Shown piece after piece: positions 1-10,128 of a stretch of DNA of 64,000 nt (position 1 is its first letter; each line of letters starts with the position of its first letter). The stretch is from NCBI GenBank assembly GCA_029204225.1, contig CM055102.1:9497456-9561455 (forward strand), read 5' to 3'. The stretch is from Diphasiastrum complanatum (taxonomy: Eukaryota; Streptophyta; Lycopodiopsida; Lycopodiales; Lycopodiaceae). The translations under genes were made by a program, and so were the position numbers. The notes below the pieces were generated by a model that saw nothing but the letters and a program-made list of their open reading frames with translations, made no database searches and was not told the DNA's origin.

Positions 1-752
1 GCATAAATTGACTCAATTTGTGCACACTAAAACTTAAATCAGGCCTAGTAATGGTAAGCCAAATCAAGGAGCCTACAAGACTCCTAAAAAGTGTGATGTC
101 CTCGAAGGATCTTTCATCACCTTTATGAGGATCTTTTACAATTTGCTCCATTGGAGTATCTATGCTCTTAGAATTTTCCATATGGAATTTTTTCAACATA
201 GAGTGAGCATATCTAGATTGGCATATAAAAACATGATCTTCATAAAAATCAATCTCTAGGCCTAGGATGTAATGTATTTCTCCTAGATCTTGCATTTTAA
301 ACTCGCATCCAAGAGCTAGCTTAGTTTCATCAACTAGCTTGATACAACTTCCACAAAGAATAATGTCATCAACATAAATTAGAAGAATGACAATATTACT
401 ATCAACAAACTTTAGATACATGGAAGGATCATAGTCACTAAGAGTAAATCCTAGTGAGATAAGAAAAGAATTAAGTCTTGAATACCATGATCTTGGTGCT
501 TGCTTGAGTCCATAAAGACTTTTGAAGAGCAAGCACACTTTAGACTCATCCTTGATGAATCCTTGAGGTTGTTCCATATAGATCTCCTCCTCAAGATAAC
601 CATTTAGAAAAGCATTGGATACATCTAATTGGAACACCTTCCACTTAAAGAAACAAGCAAGAGAAATAAGAATTTTTATTGTCACCATCTTTGCAACGGG
701 TGCAAAGGTCTCCTCATAGTCAAGGCCAAGGATTTGAGCAAATCCTTTGGCA
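1..752 (-). pseudogene. Ty1/copia reverse transcriptase fragment, runs off left edge
   Basis: The minus strand encodes an uninterrupted copia RT segment. It begins inside the RT (AKGFAQ...DYEETFAPVAK), continues through QLDVSNAFLNGYLEEEIYM, then LYGLKQAPRSWY, the catalytic box YVDDIIL, and LGLEI, and leaves the window at TRPDLSFSVHKLSQF, just before RNase H. These are the standard ordered copia RT motifs. No stop codon is visible over about 250 codons, but the 5' side is cut at about 752, where the homology ends abruptly, so gag, protease and integrase are absent. It is a truncated pol whose LTR and RNase H may lie left of the window. Identity as copia RT is secure; autonomy is not. Confidence 0.93.
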
Positions 753-2115
753 CATAATCAGATTGGGATTTCAGTGTTTCAAAGTTACTATTGACATTAC
801 TATCTTACATGGGTTTGTACTTTGTCTTTCATTATTGTGTCCCTTACTACACTATAATGTGTATTGAACAAGGTAATTTCATTGACAAGTTTCAAATATG
901 TGATTTTCTAACCATACAGCCTCCTACATTATGGTTGTATGACTTGAGAAATGCTTCTCAGGCAGTAATGTCACTGCTACACTGGGGTAAAGTTAGCTAG
1001 TATTGTAAACTAGTTCGGAATTTGGCTGGGAAAAACTATCATTAAATCATGAGTGTTTATCTCGGTTCCAAAATGCCTTGGCATTGATTGTATTGGTCAA
1101 GTTCAACATAATTACATAGTATGAAATTGGTTTAAGACAAAAGTAGACGAGCCCTCTTAAAACAAAAGGACTTCACAAAAAAAATTAAGGTGGCAAGTTT
1201 GTAAATTCTCTCGTCTTTGTACAATCCCAAATGGAAGTGGGTCCTGCCTCTAAAACACACTAAACTGCACACTCTTATGACCATTTTGCTACAACTATAG
1301 TATTAATTCCATCTATCCGACTAACGTGAAGTGCTGTGCAGATCTCAACTTCATGATTTTAAGCCTCAACCTAATATATGTATAGGACTAAAGCCCATGT
1401 CACATTTAGACCTCAACACTATGTCTATATATTCTCAAATGGGCCTTCAAGCTTGTGAAAGGAGTAGCAAGCCATATGCGACAAATTGGGACAAATTCAA
1501 ATTCAGGCCAAATACCAACTTTGGAGGCCTATTGGTGACACCCTGATCTTGGCCCCTCCATGATCAAATAAGATTTCTAGAAGAAACTTGGAATTTGGCA
1601 CTTCACATGGCTCATTTTGTATTAGTACACAATCCTAGATGAGATCTAGACCATTGGTTTTGATCTATGGCTAATATTAATGGAGGGTGATGGTCCAAAT
1701 GTGGTCTACATTTATTGGATCTTGGTAACCTAATAGGGCCTAAACTATTATGGATAGGTGTTCACTTCATTCTTTAGTGAGCTCTAGAAAAATATTGTTG
1801 ATTTCATAAAATTTGAAGGTGGTTTGTATAGTGATCTCTTTCATATCTTTATGTGTAGTGAGCTCTTTGGATTTCTCCATACATCTCTTGATCAATATTG
1901 TTGGTCTTCATATTTGACCTTGTTCTTCACACATACCAAGTATAGATTTTATGTAAAGCATCTAGAATTCAAGCCATGTCATTGGTTTGAGTGGGAGATC
2001 CCGCCATCAAGACGAATCTTTTGCCTTTCAAAAAGAGCACATTTTGCTTATCCTGTAGTGAGTTTGTCAAGGATTAGACAAACATCTGAATACATTATCA
2101 TGAGTTTATAATAAT

Positions 2116-2118
<3 letters not shown>
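753..2118. other. Gene-free AT-rich stretch
   Basis: Only short unrelated open frames occur here, none with a recognisable domain or splice-site support. No inverted or long direct repeats were noticed. Confidence 0.5.

Positions 2119-2203
<85 letters not shown>
2119..2203. repeat. (AG)n microsatellite
   Basis: About 85 bp of uninterrupted AG dinucleotides, the first of several long AG/CT arrays in the window. Confidence 0.98.
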
Positions 2204-2207
<4 letters not shown>

Positions 2208-2299
2208 CTAGCTCCTACTAGGAAAATTTTGATGTTTTCACAAAACCGAAAAGCAAACACCCATGCACATGGATTCAACCACTGTGCCCATCAAGCTTT

Positions 2300-2690
2300 C
2301 TGAACTCTCAATTTTTTGTTGATTGTAGAAATACTTGAGGGGGTGGTCATTTGTATACTGTATAAACTTACCACCATATAGATAGTGTTTCTAGGTCCTT
2401 AGTGCATGAATCACAACGAATATTGTTTTCTCCTAAGTTGTGTAATGCAATTGATGCTCAACAATATTTTTGCTTAACACTATCGACTTATCATTTTGTA
2501 ACATGAAGCTACGTCAATTGTAATATCACTTGTGTCGATTCCCAAGATGAAAGGTTAACTTAGATTTCAAATTCTAGCATCAGAGTGAAGGCAATTAGTT
2601 TTCTTGAGCTTCTCAAAACATTGATCTAGATTCTTATTCCATGTGATAGGGGGACTACATGTTTCCTTGTTACTGATCTTATTTACAATG
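2300..2690 (-). pseudogene. Decayed Ty3/gypsy RT-RNase H remnant
   Basis: Reading the minus strand from about 2690, translated pieces match the gypsy RT-to-RNase H transition in order. ITWNKNLDQCFEKLKK corresponds to the usual W...C..AF..LK box, FILGIDTSDI to the RNase H F.L.TDAS box, and a later piece to Y.YG.KF.VYTD. Frames shift and stops intervene, so it is a dead fragment. It abuts copia-type sequence on its right, suggesting nested or recombined insertions. The assignment rests on short motif matches only. Confidence 0.5.
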
Positions 2691-2779
2691 CTTTGGAAAT
2701 AACAATTAAGACATGGTCTATGTCCTCATGGATATGTCCAACCATGAATAACATATCTAGGAAATCTCTGATGTGAATA

Positions 2780-3340
2780 ATTCTACATTATCATCAATAA
2801 CTGTGACAAAATAGTATGTACCTCTAAAAGTATATAGATCTCATTTTCATCTTACAACAAACATTAGTATGTATAAAATCTATTTTGCTCTCCTAACTCC
2901 TGCCTTGGGAGATCTCTCTCAATGTTGTTTTCCACTCTTGTCAATTCTTCCATCATAGGCCATGTCAAGTAGTCCAATCACCATATCATGATTTTTCAAG
3001 AATTGAAGACTTTGAGCATTGAGATGCAAAAGCTGTTGATGCCAATTCGAAATTCACTTGTGATAGTGTCAAGTCAATAAAGTCAATTCTCTTTAGCTTG
3101 TTGCATCATTCCAATCGCTCTGTAGTTATTATTGAATATTTCACAAGACATCTTAGACAATAAAAAAACTCCACCTTGAGATTTGGAACCATAATTGAAC
3201 CAACCAATACCGGATTATTCTTCAATCTTGGGACATATTGTACATTACTACTAGTCTTAAATCATTCATTCAGCTATTTTACAAAAGTGTCACCAAAATT
3301 TTTACAAGTAGCTTCTTACCATGAACTTGAACTACTTCAT
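2780..3340 (-). pseudogene. Decayed Ty1/copia protease to integrase remnant
   Basis: Minus-strand pieces in copia order: NVQYVPRLKN...VEFF (the LYVPGLK..L.S.. segment after protease, about 3245-3160), a GAG-pre-integrase piece HLNAQSLQFLKNHDMVIGL (about 3040-2980), then GTYYFVTVIDD (integrase start, about 2820-2790). Stops and frame changes separate the pieces. This is a heavily mutated copy of a copia pol, distinct from the well-preserved fragment at the left edge. Confidence 0.65.
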
Positions 3341-3508
3341 CAAGAATAACTTGAAAAATAAAAAATTCACAGCAAAATTAGACAAACGAGTCTTTGATGC
3401 TGTAATGCAGGCATCCCAAAGGGAGCCGGAAACCACGACTTAGCTTCTCAGCCTTCAACTCTTGCCATCCAAACCCACTTGACATACAAACAGCCAACTC
3501 GCCAACAA

Positions 3509-3800
3509 CAATCAAACTTAATCAACTTGAAGTTCCGAAAATCAACATTGAGATCCAACCTAGCGCCATGCCAGATCGGGGGTCCCGATGTGGGTGACTT
3601 CCCTCCAAGCAAGCCGCCCGACATACATCAAACTTAACCAACTCAAAGCTTCGTTACAAACGAGTAACATCCATTCCAAGCAAGCGGAATGACTTACATC
3701 AGACTTAACCAACTGAAAGCTTCGTCACGAGCGCTAGAAGCCAACCTGGCGCCACGCCAGACTAGACAGCCATAAACAGGTAACTTCCATCCAAGCAAGC
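3509..3800. repeat. Degenerate tandem repeat, three units
   Basis: Three units start at about 3509, 3622 and 3694. Each opens with a form of CATCAAACTTAACCAACT and closes with TCCAAGCAAGC. Units 1 and 3 are about 105 bp and share an internal ...CCAACCTGGCGCCACGCCAG-like block; unit 2 is about 65 bp and lacks it. Confidence 0.7.
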
Positions 3801-3915
3801 CATCAATTCAGCCAACAGGTTAGAGCCCGTTCCCCAAGAGCTTAACCCATTCACGTTCATGCAAGGGATACTCAGAACCACAAGCCGCGACAGATATGGA
3901 GTCAACCAGTTCCTG

Positions 3916-3987
3916 GACCAAATGGTCCCCACAGCATACCGCTGGCGCCACGGACCGAATGGTCCCGACGGCATACCGCTGGCGTCT
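3916..3987. repeat. Tandem duplication of about 36 bp
   Basis: Two adjacent copies of a segment with GACC(A/G)AATGGTCCC followed by GGCATACCGCTGGCG, differing at a few bases. Confidence 0.8.
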
Positions 3988-4299
3988 CAGGATATGACCC
4001 TCAACTATGTGCCAACTTAAAAATTTTAAAGCGGACTTACAACTGGCGCTTTTACTGAACACTGAAACCCAGAAGGTAATCAGGGTCAGTTTGAGAAAAA
4101 TCCCACTTTATTGATAAATCTGAAAAGGTTACATTTCAAGTGTGTGACCGACCCTAGTCTCCGGGGAGCTGGCATGCCAAGGCAAGTGCCAAGACAACAT
4201 TCCAGCAAGGGAGGCTGAGACTTGGTTGGAGCTCGTCCTGAGTCGCAACCTGCACTCCCCTATAGTATTGGTGGGATTCGGCACCCCCCCTCATAGCAA

Positions 4300-4600
4300 G
4301 CACTCTACCCAGGCTGGTAAAGCACATTTTTCTCTCTCTAGAATTTTCTCTCTCTAGATTTTATTGATACCCAGGCTTCCTTAAATCATGCCTAGATCAT
4401 GTGAGGTGATTGCACATCGATCTGAGCTCTTTGGACTTCGCTAGAACCGATCAAAGATTTTCAGCCATAGGAACTTGGCGCCGACTGGATTCTGGTCACA
4501 GTGGCGCCGGGAGCGGCGCCGACGCCGGTGGCACCTGGAGCAGCAGGGGTGCTGCTGGCGCCGGAGACAATGATGGCGCCGGAAGTAAAGCTTGTAAAGG
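4300..4600 (+). other. Possible LTR end and primer-site region, GGCGCC cluster
   Basis: Five GGCGCC hexamers lie at 4477, 4503, 4515, 4557 and 4575. TTGGCGCCGACTGG at about 4475 and TGGCGCCGGGAGC at 4502 resemble the TGGCGCC start of non-Met primer-binding sites used by Athila/Tat-type gypsy elements. The upstream sequence holds TCTCTCTCTAGA repeats as often seen in LTR leaders. No matching second LTR or coding region was found, so the call is tentative; a simple GC-rich repeat is the alternative. Confidence 0.25.
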
Positions 4601-4835
4601 TAGCTTTACAACAGATGCCCACTCAAATCAACAATCCATTTGCAAACTATTGCAAAATTGCCTTATTAAAGTAGTCACAAGTGACTATTTTACGATTAAA
4701 TACGCACTTTGAAATTTGATTTTTCTCCGACAAATCTTTGATTCTAGAAATTTCTACTCAACGCGTAGCTAATTACTTGCACATAGCTCTTGTCCAACCA
4801 CTTTTGAAGAACGTTACTTTTCTCCACATGTTTTA

Positions 4836-5357
4836 GGCTAAAAGCATGGTTTGGTGGTACAAAAAAAGAGCTCATTTTTCATTGTACCTTTTGGTAGTAC
4901 ATTTCACTTTTGGGAGATTTTATTACTCATAATTGTTTTGAGTCCACATTAAAAAATGACATAACTTTTTAGTGGTAAGTCCAATTTCAATGGAATTTGG
5001 TGCGTTAGAAAGCGCTTGACGAGCGCTTTCCAATGATGTGTCACATGACATACTTTTGAGCTACAGTTAAAAAGTTATGGAAAGTCAAAAGTATGGGGAT
5101 TTTGTTAATCATAATGTTTTGAGTCCACATTAAAAATGACATAACTTTTTAGTGTGAAGTCCAATTTCAACGAAGTTTGGTGCATTATAATGCGCTTTGA
5201 TATATTCATGACATACTTCCGAGTTACGGTTAAAAATTTATTGCAAGTCAAAGGTATTAGTTGAAAATAGTGTATAATAATACAAAAGTTCATTTTTACC
5301 CAAAAAAGGTAGTGTCCTTGAAAGTCCATGTTGTATCACTAAACCATGCTTTTAGCC
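4836..5357. mobile_element. MITE with 27-bp terminal inverted repeats
   Basis: The ends are inverted repeats: the left GGCTAAAAGCATGGTTTGGTGGTACAA pairs with the right end at 25 of 27 positions. Both sides are flanked by TTTA (4832-4835 and 5358-5361), a plausible target duplication. The interior is two tandem copies of a roughly 182-bp unit (about 4916 and 5099). The first contains a perfect hairpin with arms AAAGCGCT/AGCGCTTT. No transposase is encoded, so it is non-autonomous. The short TA-rich target duplication would fit PIF/Harbinger- or Tc1/mariner-like families; the superfamily is undecided. Confidence 0.82.
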
Positions 5358-5576
5358 TTTAGTCACTTTATATTTTGTTTTCTATGTGAAATTGCAAAAA
5401 GGGGCTATAAAAAGGCAACAATGCCCCAAATGCTAAAGTCCCCTAAAAATGGGCCGTTTCAATAGAGACGTTGTGAAGTGACATCTTAGGGCCTCACATG
5501 GCATTGCCAAATAGCGTTGCTAGGTTGTATATATGCTGTATCGACCACTACACGTTGCCAAAAGAGAAATGCTTCA

Positions 5577-6445
5577 AATTTCAAATTTGAAAAAAAAGGG
5601 CCAACAATCTTGGATAATAAATCTTGGGCTTAATCTGTGAAATCTAAGCTGTTGAACAAGGCATTTGGGCAGCGAAGAGGTCTGATCAATGCAAGTGAAT
5701 CGACCTTGGTACACTATGCATTAGCTTGTGTGAGAGCTTGCAAGCAGGAGCCTTGTGGAGGAGTTTCTTCACCACATCTCCACATTTTGTTGGTCAAATT
5801 TTTTGCAGCACCTTCCTACTACTAGGCACCAAAGTATAGGCTTTCGAATGAGCCAATCAGCTCCACAAATGACAAAGTAATGAGATTTCTCAAAAACCTT
5901 GAGATTTTCAGCTATTTTGCCACACATATCAGCTTGTAACACAATGAAACCTTCAGCAAATGGCATACAACCTGTCATAGACCTTCTTTGTACTAGGTCA
6001 TGCTAGTGCAAGCTCCCCACAATGATTTACAGTGTCCAAAGTGATCGAGAAACAAGACTTCTTGAAAGAAATTTCTAAAGTTGAGTCTTCAGTCAAACTC
6101 TTGAAAGTGCCGTGACTTTCAGCGCATAACTTTTTTTAATTCTGTAAATTGTTGTGGCCCCTACCTCTATGAACCTCTCTTTTCCACTCAAAAACACTGC
6201 TTTTCAAGCTGCACAAATCTGAAATTTTCTGCCAACTACAAAATTTTTGCAAAAACTCATAATTTTGCCAATGCTAAATGAATTTATGATTCATCTGTTC
6301 CTATTCAGGCCTAGTCACCAATAGTTTTTGCTCACTACTACACCAAAGTTGGCTTTCGCCTCTTATGAGAAATTGTCTCACCTCAATATAGGTAACAAGT
6401 GAAATCCAATAAGCAGGCTCACATAATAACCTGGCTTTGATACCA
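5577..6445 (-). mobile_element. LTR-retrotransposon leader, copy A
   Basis: This segment directly follows (minus strand) the LTR at 6446-6885 and its primer site. It is repeated at 6893-7781 with many substitutions. Copy A carries about 90 bp around 5757-5848 not present in copy B, while B has about 60 bp extra near 7585-7645. Both encode a short minus ORF (ending at 5769 and 7016) sharing GFIVLQADMCGKIAEN, with no domain I recognise. It is probably the 5' leader of a copia-like element whose gag-pol was lost. Confidence 0.6.
6430..6445 (-). other. Primer-binding site, initiator Met tRNA
   Basis: The minus strand reads TGGTATCAAAGCCAGG immediately after the LTR end ...TTTTGACA. This matches the plant tRNA-iMet 3' complement TGGTATCAGAGC with one change. 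Confidence 0.75.
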
Positions 6446-6885
6446 TGTCAAAATACCATACACACATACACTATTGGAAGTGGAGAGGAGCACACACCAT
6501 AGCCACAAATAGAAACCCTTTTATCAATCTAGAGAGAGAATAGTACAACATAACCCAAAACGCTAGTAGGCTTGTAATAGCTTGATTCGCAGTAAGGCTA
6601 CTTAACCGGTTACAGAGCTCAAGGTACATAAGTCAAGATAAATAACATAAACAATAATAAAGCATGTAAAGTGATAATTGTACTTCTAACTTTACCTTAA
6701 CGTTGTAGGTTCTAGCTAGTAACTACCATCTACTATCTGCTATCTACTATGTACTTAAAAATATCTACACAAACCCCTCTTCTAGTCCTTATATACCCCA
6801 GCAATCGCTGTTCGAATCGTGGACAGCGATTTGTTAGTGCACCTATATTATATACTGTATATAAGCTACCACTAGTTGCTTAACA
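6446..6885 (-). mobile_element. LTR A, about 440 bp
   Basis: Read on the minus strand it starts TGTTAAGCAACTAG and ends ATTTTGACA, i.e. canonical TG...CA ends, with the primer site abutting. A TATA box (GTATATAAGG, complement of 6787-6796) sits about 90 nt from the start. The half nearest the primer site is repeated at 7782-8021, which defines the LTR independently. No protein-coding body follows. Confidence 0.75.
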
Positions 6886-6892
6886 CATTGCC

Positions 6893-7781
6893 AAAAAAAA
6901 AATCGATTTTCAAATTTGAAAAAAAGAGCCAACAATCATGGATTATAAACCTTGGGCTTAATCTGTGAAATCTGAATTGCTGAACAAGATGGAGGCCTAA
7001 TTATGCGACTCGCATTTAAAGAGCGAACAGGTCTGACCAACGCAAGTGAATCCACCTTGGTACACTATGCACTAGCTCGCGTGAGAGCTTGCAAGCAGGA
7101 CCCTTGTCAGCTACACAAATGACAAAGTAATGAGATTTCTCAAAAACTATGAAATTTTCAGCTATTTTGCCACACATATCAGCTTGTAACACAATGAAAC
7201 CTTCAGCAAAAGGAAAACACCCTGTCATAAATCCTTCTTTGTACTAGGTCATGCTAGTGCAAGCTCCCCACACTGATTTACAGTGTCCAAAGTGATCAAG
7301 AAACAAGACTTCTTGAAAGAAATTTCTACAGCTGAGTTTTCAATCAAAATCTTGAAAGTGCTGTAACTTTCAGTGCACACAACTCTTTTTGATTCTGTAA
7401 ATTGTTGTGGCTAAGGTTTCCCTACCCCTATGAAACTCTTTTTTCTGCTCAAAAACACTGTTTTTCAAGCTGCACAAATCTGAAATTTTCTGCAAACTAG
7501 AAATTTTTTTCAAAAACTCATAATTTTCCCAATACTAAATAAATTTAAGATTTATCTGTTCCTATTTAGGCCTAGTCACCACCACTGGGATCAATCTTTT
7601 ACTCCCGACTCATGGCTTTTATGCTTCCAAACCTGAAAAAAATAAGAAACAATAGTTTTTGCTCACTAGTACACCAAAGTTGGTTCTCACCTCTTCTGAG
7701 AAATTGTATCACCTCAATATATAGCTTGTGACAAGTGAAATCCAATAAGCAGGCTCACATAATAACCTGGCTTTAATACCA
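6893..7781 (-). mobile_element. LTR-retrotransposon leader, copy B
   Basis: Diverged duplicate of 5577-6445, ending at a degenerate primer site (TGGTATTAAAGCCAGG on the minus strand, 7766-7781). It abuts LTR A directly at about 6886, so the order on the minus strand is LTR B, leader B, LTR A, leader A. Confidence 0.65.
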
Positions 7782-8021
7782 TGTCAAAATAGCATATACA
7801 CATACACTAATGGAAGTGGAGAGGAGCACACGAAAAGTAGAAACCCTTTATCATTCTAGAGAGAGAATAGTACAACACAACCAAAACCCTAGTAGGCTTG
7901 TAATAGCTTGATTCACAGTACTGCTACTTAACCGGTTACTTAGCTCAAGGTACATAAGTCAAGATAAATAACATCAACAATAATAAAGCATCTCAAGTGA
8001 TAATTGTACTTCTAACATTAC
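7782..8021 (-). mobile_element. LTR B, truncated
   Basis: Matches the primer-site-proximal 240 bp of LTR A. Homology stops at 8021, where copia pol sequence of the opposite orientation begins, so the U3 end and TATA box are missing. Confidence 0.72.
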
Positions 8022-8030
8022 AATTAAAGG

Positions 8031-9190
8031 TTGAAAGTCAAACAACTCAATCATAACAAATTACAAATTCAAAGATGGATAGGATCACAAATGCTCACTT
8101 TTGGCAATCAAAGGACCAACCTCCTCTATAGCAAGGGTGTTATAAGCAATGACTCTGGTGCTTGTATTCAAGCAACAATCTCAAAGCCACACAAACATAA
8201 AAGGTGCAAAGAATCCACAAAGGTGAGACACAAAGCGGCTAAAAGAGCCACTGGATATTGTCCACACAGATATTTATGTATGAACACAAAATAAGATCTC
8301 CATCGGGAGCATATTACTTCCTATTTTTTGTTGATAATTATTCAAGGCATATTCATTTTGATTTCTTGAAAAAAAAAAGGCAACGACCTATCTCATAACA
8401 AAAGCCATTGACAAAAAGACACCCAAAGAAGTTTCTACGAGAATAAAGCCAAAAGTCTTTTATCTCAGAGTTTTTGGTCGCATATTATATGCAGATGTTG
8501 AAAAAGAGGAAAAAAAATGGACCAGAAAGTAAGGAAATGCATATGTCTCTGCTCTATGACATCAAAACTAGAGGTCTTTTCTTAAGTAGAGATTTTAATT
8601 TCTATGGGAAGAGCTTGTCCACTTCGAAAGATGAAGATTGAAGATAAATCATGAACTTCATGGTTCAATAAAATGCCACTTGAATAAGCCCATGAATCGC
8701 AACAAGAAAAATACACACAAAAAGATGAAGATTTTGCAAGAAAAAGGAACACAGTTTCTACACCTTGGGACACCCAGACACCTCCTTCATCACCACCTTA
8801 GAAGTTGCCAAAATGGGCATTTGATACCTTGAGAAATGCCGAATCTTTGAAGAGAGATAATCATACAAGAAGCAAGCAAAAACTTGAAGCTTAGGCATGA
8901 AAGACAAAATACAGACTTTGCTTTGATGACAACAACCATGAACTCTCCGAAGTAGATACTTTCAAGGAGGCAACCAAAGATAGAGTTTGGTAGGAAGCTA
9001 TGGAGGAGTATGACTCCATACAAAAGAATGGCACTTGGGAGTAAATTGAACTTCCTGAAGTCAAAGTTTCTTATAGATGCAAGTGGAGCATGCATGGTGA
9101 CAATGGCACCTCATGTTACAAGTGTCAAAAGGCTTGGAAAAAGGTGAAGTGTCTAGAAGGGTGTGGAGTAGGGAGAAGTTATTTTTGTCT
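8031..9190 (+). pseudogene. Decayed copia integrase/RT remnant
   Basis: Plus-strand frames show ordered copia motifs with many breaks: EPLDIVHTDIYV (integrase start, about 8250), GAYYFLFFVDNYSR (about 8310-8350), LRVFGRILYADVEKE (integrase C-end, about 8465-8510), and EAMEEYDSIQKNGTWE (start of the RT region, about 8990-9045), followed by a KVSYRCKW-like piece. Stops and frameshifts occur between motifs and the RT core is missing. At about 9200 a purine tract GAGGGGGTGGG could be the relic polypurine tract. Confidence 0.72.
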
Positions 9191-9464
9191 AAGTAGAGTG
9201 CTTGAGGGGGTGGGTATGAGCGTTCTCCAAGAGAGTGATAGTTTTGTATGACAGAACTACATGTTGCAAAAAAATGACAACAAACGATTGCTGCTCCAAA
9301 AGTGTTCCCTACCATCTTTTGATGTCTAAACTAGTGTAAGATCCTAGTTTACATGTTATATGAGCAATCTACCATTTGTCTTTTAGCTAAGAAGCTGAAT
9401 ATTCTGGTTTTGGACATAGATCCTTAGCATATGAATGCTAAATGCTTGTTCCTTTCTCACATAC

Positions 9465-9542
<78 letters not shown>

Positions 9543-10128
9543 TGTGTCATAGGCATAAGCCTAGCACCCATAGGCACAATTGCTATGATTTATAGCTGGT
9601 TCTACTTAGGAACCTCGAATTGCACAAGCATGCTAGTGTGAGCATGGGGTTCCAAACGAAATCAGCAAAATCCATTTGGTTTCACTTTGTAGCAACAATC
9701 TAAAAACTTTTAAGACTTTATTACTATTTTTCAGGGTATTTTAGAAATAAAATTGCCGTTAGAGCCGGTTACCAATTGTATGATGGCATTATTAAAGAGC
9801 TAATTACTACCTATTTATCAAGGTGATGAGGTATCAGAGTGGTTGGGCTTGTGAAAAATGTATGCATTGGTAACTGGTTTCCATTTAGATTGAGAAAGCG
9901 TTAAAGTTGCTATAACGGTCTTGATCTAAAGAAATTGGATCTGGATCATTGTAAAAGTTCTTGATAGCTAAAAGGAAACTAGCACTGATGTTGAACTACA
10001 TCCTATTTGTGCCTACGAAAAAAGCTAGTGGATTCTACAAAAGAATGTGATCCACATCTTTTAGAGTTCAAGGCTCTCCCCATGGATTGCATGATGTCCA
10101 TCAGTGACTTTTGCCCAAGTTCATTCAC
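9191..10128. other. Non-coding stretch including an (AG)n array
   Basis: No supported gene. It may hold the 3' LTR of the adjacent decayed copia, since a polypurine-like tract precedes it, but no second copy was found to confirm this. Confidence 0.4.
9468..9539. repeat. (GA)n microsatellite
   Basis: 72 bp of uninterrupted GA repeats. The long Arg-Glu and Leu-Ser frames translated across it are artefacts. Confidence 0.98.

Noticed and set aside
1824-2111. 95-aa plus frame
   Set aside because: No domain, no splice or promoter support, and it lies in AT-rich relic DNA; treated as chance.
3509-3800. CRISPR-like regular repeats
   Set aside because: Units are long, imperfect and unequal with no unique spacers; the genome is plant nuclear.
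5105-5329. 74-aa minus frame inside the MITE
   Set aside because: It is made of the internal repeat of a non-autonomous element and does not resemble a transposase.
6430-6445. Possible tRNA genes at the TGGTATCA motifs
   Set aside because: These are short complements to a tRNA 3' end adjoining LTRs; no cloverleaf surrounds them here or at 33220, 37331 and 60815.
9383-9641. Frames rich in Arg-Glu or Leu-Ser across the GA array
   Set aside because: They are translations of a dinucleotide repeat; the same applies to frames at 48620-48985, 49767-50281 and the tail of 16702-16950.
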